Shown one piece after another: positions 56,263-60,000 of a DNA stretch of 60,000 nt (position 1 is its first letter; each line of letters opens with the position of its first letter). The notes beneath the pieces were generated by a model. The model did not search any database. It had not been told where the DNA came from and saw nothing but the letters and a program-made list of their open reading frames with translations. The stretch is taken from positions 571,001 to 631,000 of the forward strand of contig WPIO01000065.1 in assembly GCA_009760855.2 (NCBI GenBank). The letters are read 5' to 3'. A program made the translations under genes and the position numbers. Origin of the DNA: Cristatella mucedo. Its lineage: Eukaryota; Bryozoa; Phylactolaemata; Cristatellidae.

Positions 56263-57329
56263 TGGTGCAAAACTCTGAAGCTAGGCTCGTCTGTCGGAAG
56301 AGTCACAATTGCCACATCAAACCACTTCTCGCCTACCTGCACTGGCTCTCAATCCAGCAGCGAATCGACTTCAAGGTTCTGTCACTAACTTTTAGGTCCC
56401 TTCGTTCTCCGGCTCCAGCCTACCGATCAGTACTACTCTCCCGCCAGGCAAAGAATAGCACAATCCGCTGTTCTGACTCGAATCGTTTAGCCATACCTCG
56501 TACGATCCATAAAAACCTTTGAAGACCATGCCTTAGTTCACATGCTCCCAAAACTAGGAGCTCACTACCGACGCATGTCACAATGTCCCGTGACATGAAA
56601 TTTAAAAGAAGCTTAAGAGTGCACCTGTTTATTACAGCATTTGGGGGTCTTTGGATTCGTTCTTCGTGTGCATGTACCTACTATTTACACTATGTCTACT
56701 GTTAGTGGATGTTACCACTAATCTTTTGGTGATGCTTTCAATACAGCATCTGTAATGTGCCTAGAAAGAGATTCAGTTCTCCGAGGGCACTATGCAAATG
56801 TATTAATATTATTAGTATAGTTGTTACTAAGCTTAGCCTAGAAGTTTTACAGGCCGAGATACTAAGCTCCGTTGGGTGCCTCTGATATCCAGGATCAGAC
56901 AATCTGATTTTGTTTAATGCGTGCTGGTACTCCAGCATGCAGCGCCGACCAGCTTCCAGAACTTATCATTTTCATTTGGCCCAAAAAATCCAACGTACGC
57001 TACCCAGCAGCAGACAAAGCAACGGAGTGCAATACAAGCTATAGTAAGGTAAAAAAATGTATATAGATACATGCAAATAGACCTGCATATACTTGCAAGC
57101 AGAAAACGTTTTCTCGCGAGTATTTATTTATAGTGCCCCAACCGTCGATTCGCTTGTTTAGCAATCTCGTTTCAGCAATCTCGTTTTCTTAATGCCAATG
57201 TTCAATATCCTTTTGTGCCTGCCAAGGCTTCTCACCAACGTAGCGGCGGTCGATGATCTATTTACCGTTTACCTCTGGCCAGCTGCAAGCGTGCGATTTA
57301 AGAGCCAAGATATCGGCGGGTTCACCCGG

Positions 57330-58390
57330 TTAATCTTTAAAGTATGAGTACTGCAGAGATCCGTTCCCGGTCCATTTCTTTTCCCACTGAACTGCTCTCC
57401 CTCTTGTCTATGCAGTCGCCGAACGCAACCGAGGCTTAAGTTTATTTGCAGACATTAATCGCACAGCGAAGCTGTACGTGTACTGTGACCCCTTTATGAC
57501 ATCCACCACCTCCAGCTACCCTGTAGCTTGCATTGCTCTTACTTGTACAGCTGGATAAAAGCGTCATCATACTATCTTACACGCCAACCTAATAGCATAC
57601 CCAGAATGCCTAACCGTCGAAATGGGCTCGGCCAGCATCTTCATTGTAGACAAGTGGGGTTGTCAGCCTTCCTAATGCCGCGACCCTTTAATACAGTTCC
57701 TCATGTCGCGTCGACCCTAACCATACAATTTTTGTGTGCAAAATGTGGAAACGTGTTTTTTTCCGATGGTCTTAGGCGACCCCCGCGAAAGGGTCGTTCG
57801 ACCCCCAAAGAGATCGCGACCCACCGGTTGACAACCGCTGCTGCAGACTCTGGACACAATCTGGGTATCCTGCTCCAAGAAAACTTTTCGTTAGTTGACC
57901 ACAGCAGCTCCACATTCAAGTGTGCCTACTTTCAGCTATATACACAGTGATGAGAATCGCTTTGCTTAACACTTCCTGCCTGTTCAGTAAGATGCCTACA
58001 GTTGATGCACAGCCAACAGCTAAGCTTGTCTGTCATAACGCCGAAACTACCACTTTTCACAATTTCTCACCGAGGTTGTTCTGACCTGATTCGAATCGTT
58101 TAGAGACCGTGTCCTACATCCACTCTCACGCTAAGCCCTAATTCCCTTCCAACTGACCGCAACAATCGCAGACTTGATGATAAAATTTAAGACGAAGCTA
58201 TAACCTCTTCTTTACGGCATTTGCTGTCCCAAGAATTGATTGCCTTTTATGTTTACCTGCGACTGTGATGTGCATATTTATATCGCTACCTTTCAAACAC
58301 AATGTATCACATGTACTACCTTTCCAAGACAAACAAGGGGTGAGAAAGAGATGTAGTTCTAATAAAGCACTAAACAAATGTTTTATCATT
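57330..58390 (+). mobile_element. L2-type LINE, decayed, carrying a hAT MITE
   Basis: Very diverged plus-strand RT: RSVPGPFLFPLNCSPSCLCS near 57360-57415 (motif B region), RRNRGLSLFADINRTAKLYV near 57420-57480 (eroded motif C). After the hAT insertion it continues with TLDTIWVSCSKKTFR-like sequence, and a 3' block near 58335-58390. Many stops. Confidence 0.75.
57652..57840. mobile_element. SPIN-like hAT MITE, 189 bp
   Basis: The left end contains CCTTCCTAATGCCGCGACCC and TTTAATACAGTTCCTCATGT; the right end contains CCGATGGTCTTAGGCGACCC, AAAGGGTCGTTCGACCCCCA and GGTTGACAACCGCTG. These are the signature ends of the SPIN (Space Invaders) hAT transposon as I remember it, with an internally deleted centre. 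Imperfect terminal inverted repeats (AGTGGGGTTGTC / GACAACCGCTG) and an 8-bp duplication (TTGTAGAC 57644-57651, CTGCAGAC 57841-57848, 6 of 8 identical) fit hAT insertion. It sits inside an L2 relic. Confidence 0.9.
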
Positions 58391-59072
58391 ACTATCAGTA
58401 AGTATTGACTGCATCTATTTTTGCTGTGACAGACCCCAAGGGTTCAGTAAAAATATAAAAACTATTAATAAAACATCAAAGAACAAAATAACCATGCCTC
58501 GAGTAAATTATTGTTGCATAAGAGCAGGTTTCAATGATCAATGAGCCGTGAGTGCACAAGGTACATTTATTTATGTTCTTTTAGTTTGGCCATCAAAGAT
58601 TGCTTGGTTTTTTGAGGTGAGATTCTACTCGACCGAGCTAACGCATCCTATACTTTGCTTGCACTGCCTGACTTTGAGACCAGGTCCGGCCATGCTTACT
58701 TCTCCATTTCTTCTGCCGTAAACGCATGCGTTTTTGTCTTGTTGGCCGCAGGGCCTGCAGCTTGCCTTATTTAAGGGATATCACAAGAGCAGCAGCACGT
58801 GAGGCATGACGTGAGCTATATTTGACATTTCAAGAATCGCATCAATCGCCAACTGGTTGCTACACGCGCCTTTCGTAAGCCTGAAGAACAGAATGCACAG
58901 CTCTCAGGGCAGGTCAGCATACACAAGCATCCTCATTCTATAATCATTTGCATGTTCTGGCTGCTGCCAATCATATGACAATCGTCTGGACAGGACCTGT
59001 CACCAGGTCATTTAACCTGCTCGACATCTAAGTGAGACACAGCCCCCCACCCCTCCCCCGAGAAACACTGGT
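58391..59072. other. No recognised feature
   Basis: Spacer upstream of the CA tract; nothing recognised. Confidence 0.4.
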
Positions 59073-59153
59073 GCACACACACACACACACACACACACGC
59101 ACGCACACACACACACACACACACTCGAGCGCACTCATGCATGCACACACACA
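59073..59153. repeat. (CA)n microsatellite, interrupted
   Basis: Three CA runs separated by GCACG and TCGAGCGC..TGCATG, just beyond the SREBP 3' end. Confidence 0.96.
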
Positions 59154-59330
59154 CCGAGACAAGTTGGAAACAATTAAAGAAGCCGTTTATCTATATAACA
59201 GATAAGCGACGGCAACGAGCCCCATCACTGCCAATCCGAGGCTCTTCCAAGTGAACGTGAAATCTTGGGTCGTCACGGTCATCAGTCAGTTTCGCGTGCA
59301 AGGATCGAGTCGATCGCGAGCACTCTGTCG

Positions 59331-59584
59331 TCACGACACGATGGTCTGAGGCAGCGAGCACCGCGGCTCGCCGCCACCGAAGCGAGAGAGCCGCAGCTGA
59401 GCGACTCGGCACGTGGCTAGGGCTCGAGGGTCGCCCACCTTCTCGTACGTCTTGGCGGCCTCCTTGATAAGCTCGTCGCGCTGCTCGGCGCTCGAGAAAA
59501 GCGACTGCGGCAGATGCTGGGCGGACAGAAGCAGCGCCGCAGCTCGGTCACGCTCGCCGCACACGTCGTCCTCGCAGCCTCCAC
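59331..59584 (-). CDS. SREBF: SREBP terminal exon
   Basis: Starts GGCEDDVCGERDRAAALLLS and stops with TGA at 59333-59331. No canonical AATAAA was seen in the next 200 nt; a GATAAA lies near 59195. Confidence 0.9.
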
Positions 59585-60000
59585 CTGCAGACAGAGAAAG
59601 ACGACGTGCCAGCGATCCGACTCGCCGGCGGCGGGCTCGTGTGACGTCACCGCCCCGGTACTAGGACGCCGCAGCCGCCTGGCCGGCGCTCGCCTGCGAG
59701 CGCGCACGGAGAATCCGTGCCGAAAGCACGTGCGCGTTGCGCGCCTCACCGTCGCCGACCGGCCACCGTCGGTGCACCCGGGCGCTCTGCAGCTGCAGGA
59801 GCAGACGCTGCGTCTGCGCAGGGTTGGCTCCCACCATCAGGCGATGGCGGGCCTCGTACACGCCGGCACGCCCGCGCACTACCTGAGCCACGTGCGCGGG
59901 CAGCGACTGCATCACGCGGCGCAGGCTGCCCAGGTCGACGCTGAAGCTCTCCGCCTCCTCGGACGACGACGACACCACCTGACCGGTGGCCTGGACGCGC
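59331..60000 (-). CDS. SREBF: Sterol regulatory element-binding protein (SREBP), C-terminal exons
   Basis: Minus strand, two exons: 60000 (continuing outside) to 59750 and 59584 to 59331, with a 165-nt intron (donor GACG|GTGAGG, acceptor tttctctgtctgcag) joined in phase 1. The first part has VDLGSLRRVMQSLPAHVAQV and YEARHRLMVGANPAQTQRLL; the second has ERDRAAALLLSAQHLP, AAKTYEKVGDPRALATCR and ends LPQTIVS. The order and spacing match the end of animal SREBPs (DLSSLRR..., LMAGA.P.RT..LL, HAEALLLA..LP, AARTLEKLGD...). In the family this C-terminal domain faces the cytosol at the ER and binds SCAP; the bHLH-zip and membrane segments would lie upstream, outside the window. Only about 165 residues are visible. 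GC-rich codon use resembles GUK1. Confidence 0.92.
59750..60000 (-). CDS. SREBF: SREBP penultimate exon (partial)
   Basis: Open to the window edge. A possible acceptor (CCGGTCAG) at about 59979 could mark its true 5' boundary just inside the window. Ends ...RWPVGD then a phase-1 donor. Confidence 0.85.

Larger units (their letters stand above)
55529..56820 (+). mobile_element. L2-type LINE, truncated, with two nested insertions
   Basis: RT frame from FHFYADDTQLYPCLDPSHPS (55559-55618) through FLKLNDDKT (55689-55715), interrupted at 55866-56015 by a SINE, resuming with TISKIWACFEQGYYIRIGPC-type sequence in shifted frame, interrupted again at 56171-56262 by an inverted L2 tail, then ARLVCRKSHNCHIKPLLAYL (56283-56342), ending with the L2 3' block and ATTAATATTATTAG tail at 56755-56818. 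Stops at 55719 and later make it non-functional. Confidence 0.92.

Overview
This window is animal nuclear DNA, most likely from an invertebrate. It shows GT-AG introns of about 0.1 to 7 kb, long dinucleotide microsatellites, tRNA-derived SINEs and layers of LINE debris. I see no bacterial operons, no true tRNA or rRNA gene and no CRISPR array. I cannot fix the phylum. The L2/CR1-type LINEs, the RLE-class LINE and a SPIN-like hAT fragment fit an invertebrate, but this is inference.

Three host genes can be assembled. (1) 2018-24001, plus strand: a complete eight-exon homologue of GUCD1 (guanylyl-cyclase-domain-containing protein 1; papain/C39-like fold), 246 codons. No exon exceeds 120 nt, so it is easy to miss; every exon joins in phase. 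(2) 34305-41720, plus strand: guanylate kinase (GUK1-like, GMP to GDP in purine salvage), six coding exons, about 220 codons. (3) 59331 to beyond 60000, minus strand: the last two exons of an SREBP/SREBF gene (sterol-regulated transcription factor), covering the end of its C-terminal regulatory domain.

Region by region: 1-1200 is a broken DUF4371/hAT-dimerisation (ZMYM1-like) gene entering from the left. 2-24 kb is GUCD1, whose introns hold L2 fragments, SINEs, a Tc1/mariner relic and CT, AT, CA and G tracts. 24-31 kb has no recognised host exon but holds L2 relics, SINEs, an AT tract and a 70-bp palindrome. 31.2-33.7 kb holds two solo LTRs. 34.3-41.7 kb is GUK1. 41.9-45.3 kb is a decayed R2/NeSL-type LINE on the minus strand. 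45.56-46.85 kb is an inverted copy of the second LTR. 48.6-58.4 kb is a LINE graveyard with nested insertions: one LINE split by a younger L2, an L2 carrying a tRNA-headed SINE with an L2 tail, and an L2 carrying a 189-bp SPIN-like hAT MITE. 59.3-60 kb is the SREBP 3' end.

The three host genes are not an operon or pathway cluster; GUK1 and SREBP only share a strongly GC-rich exon style. The most notable items are the SPIN-like element, the L2-tailed SINE, the LTR pair in opposite orientation around GUK1, and the completely reconstructed GUCD1 gene with its Cys-rich exon.
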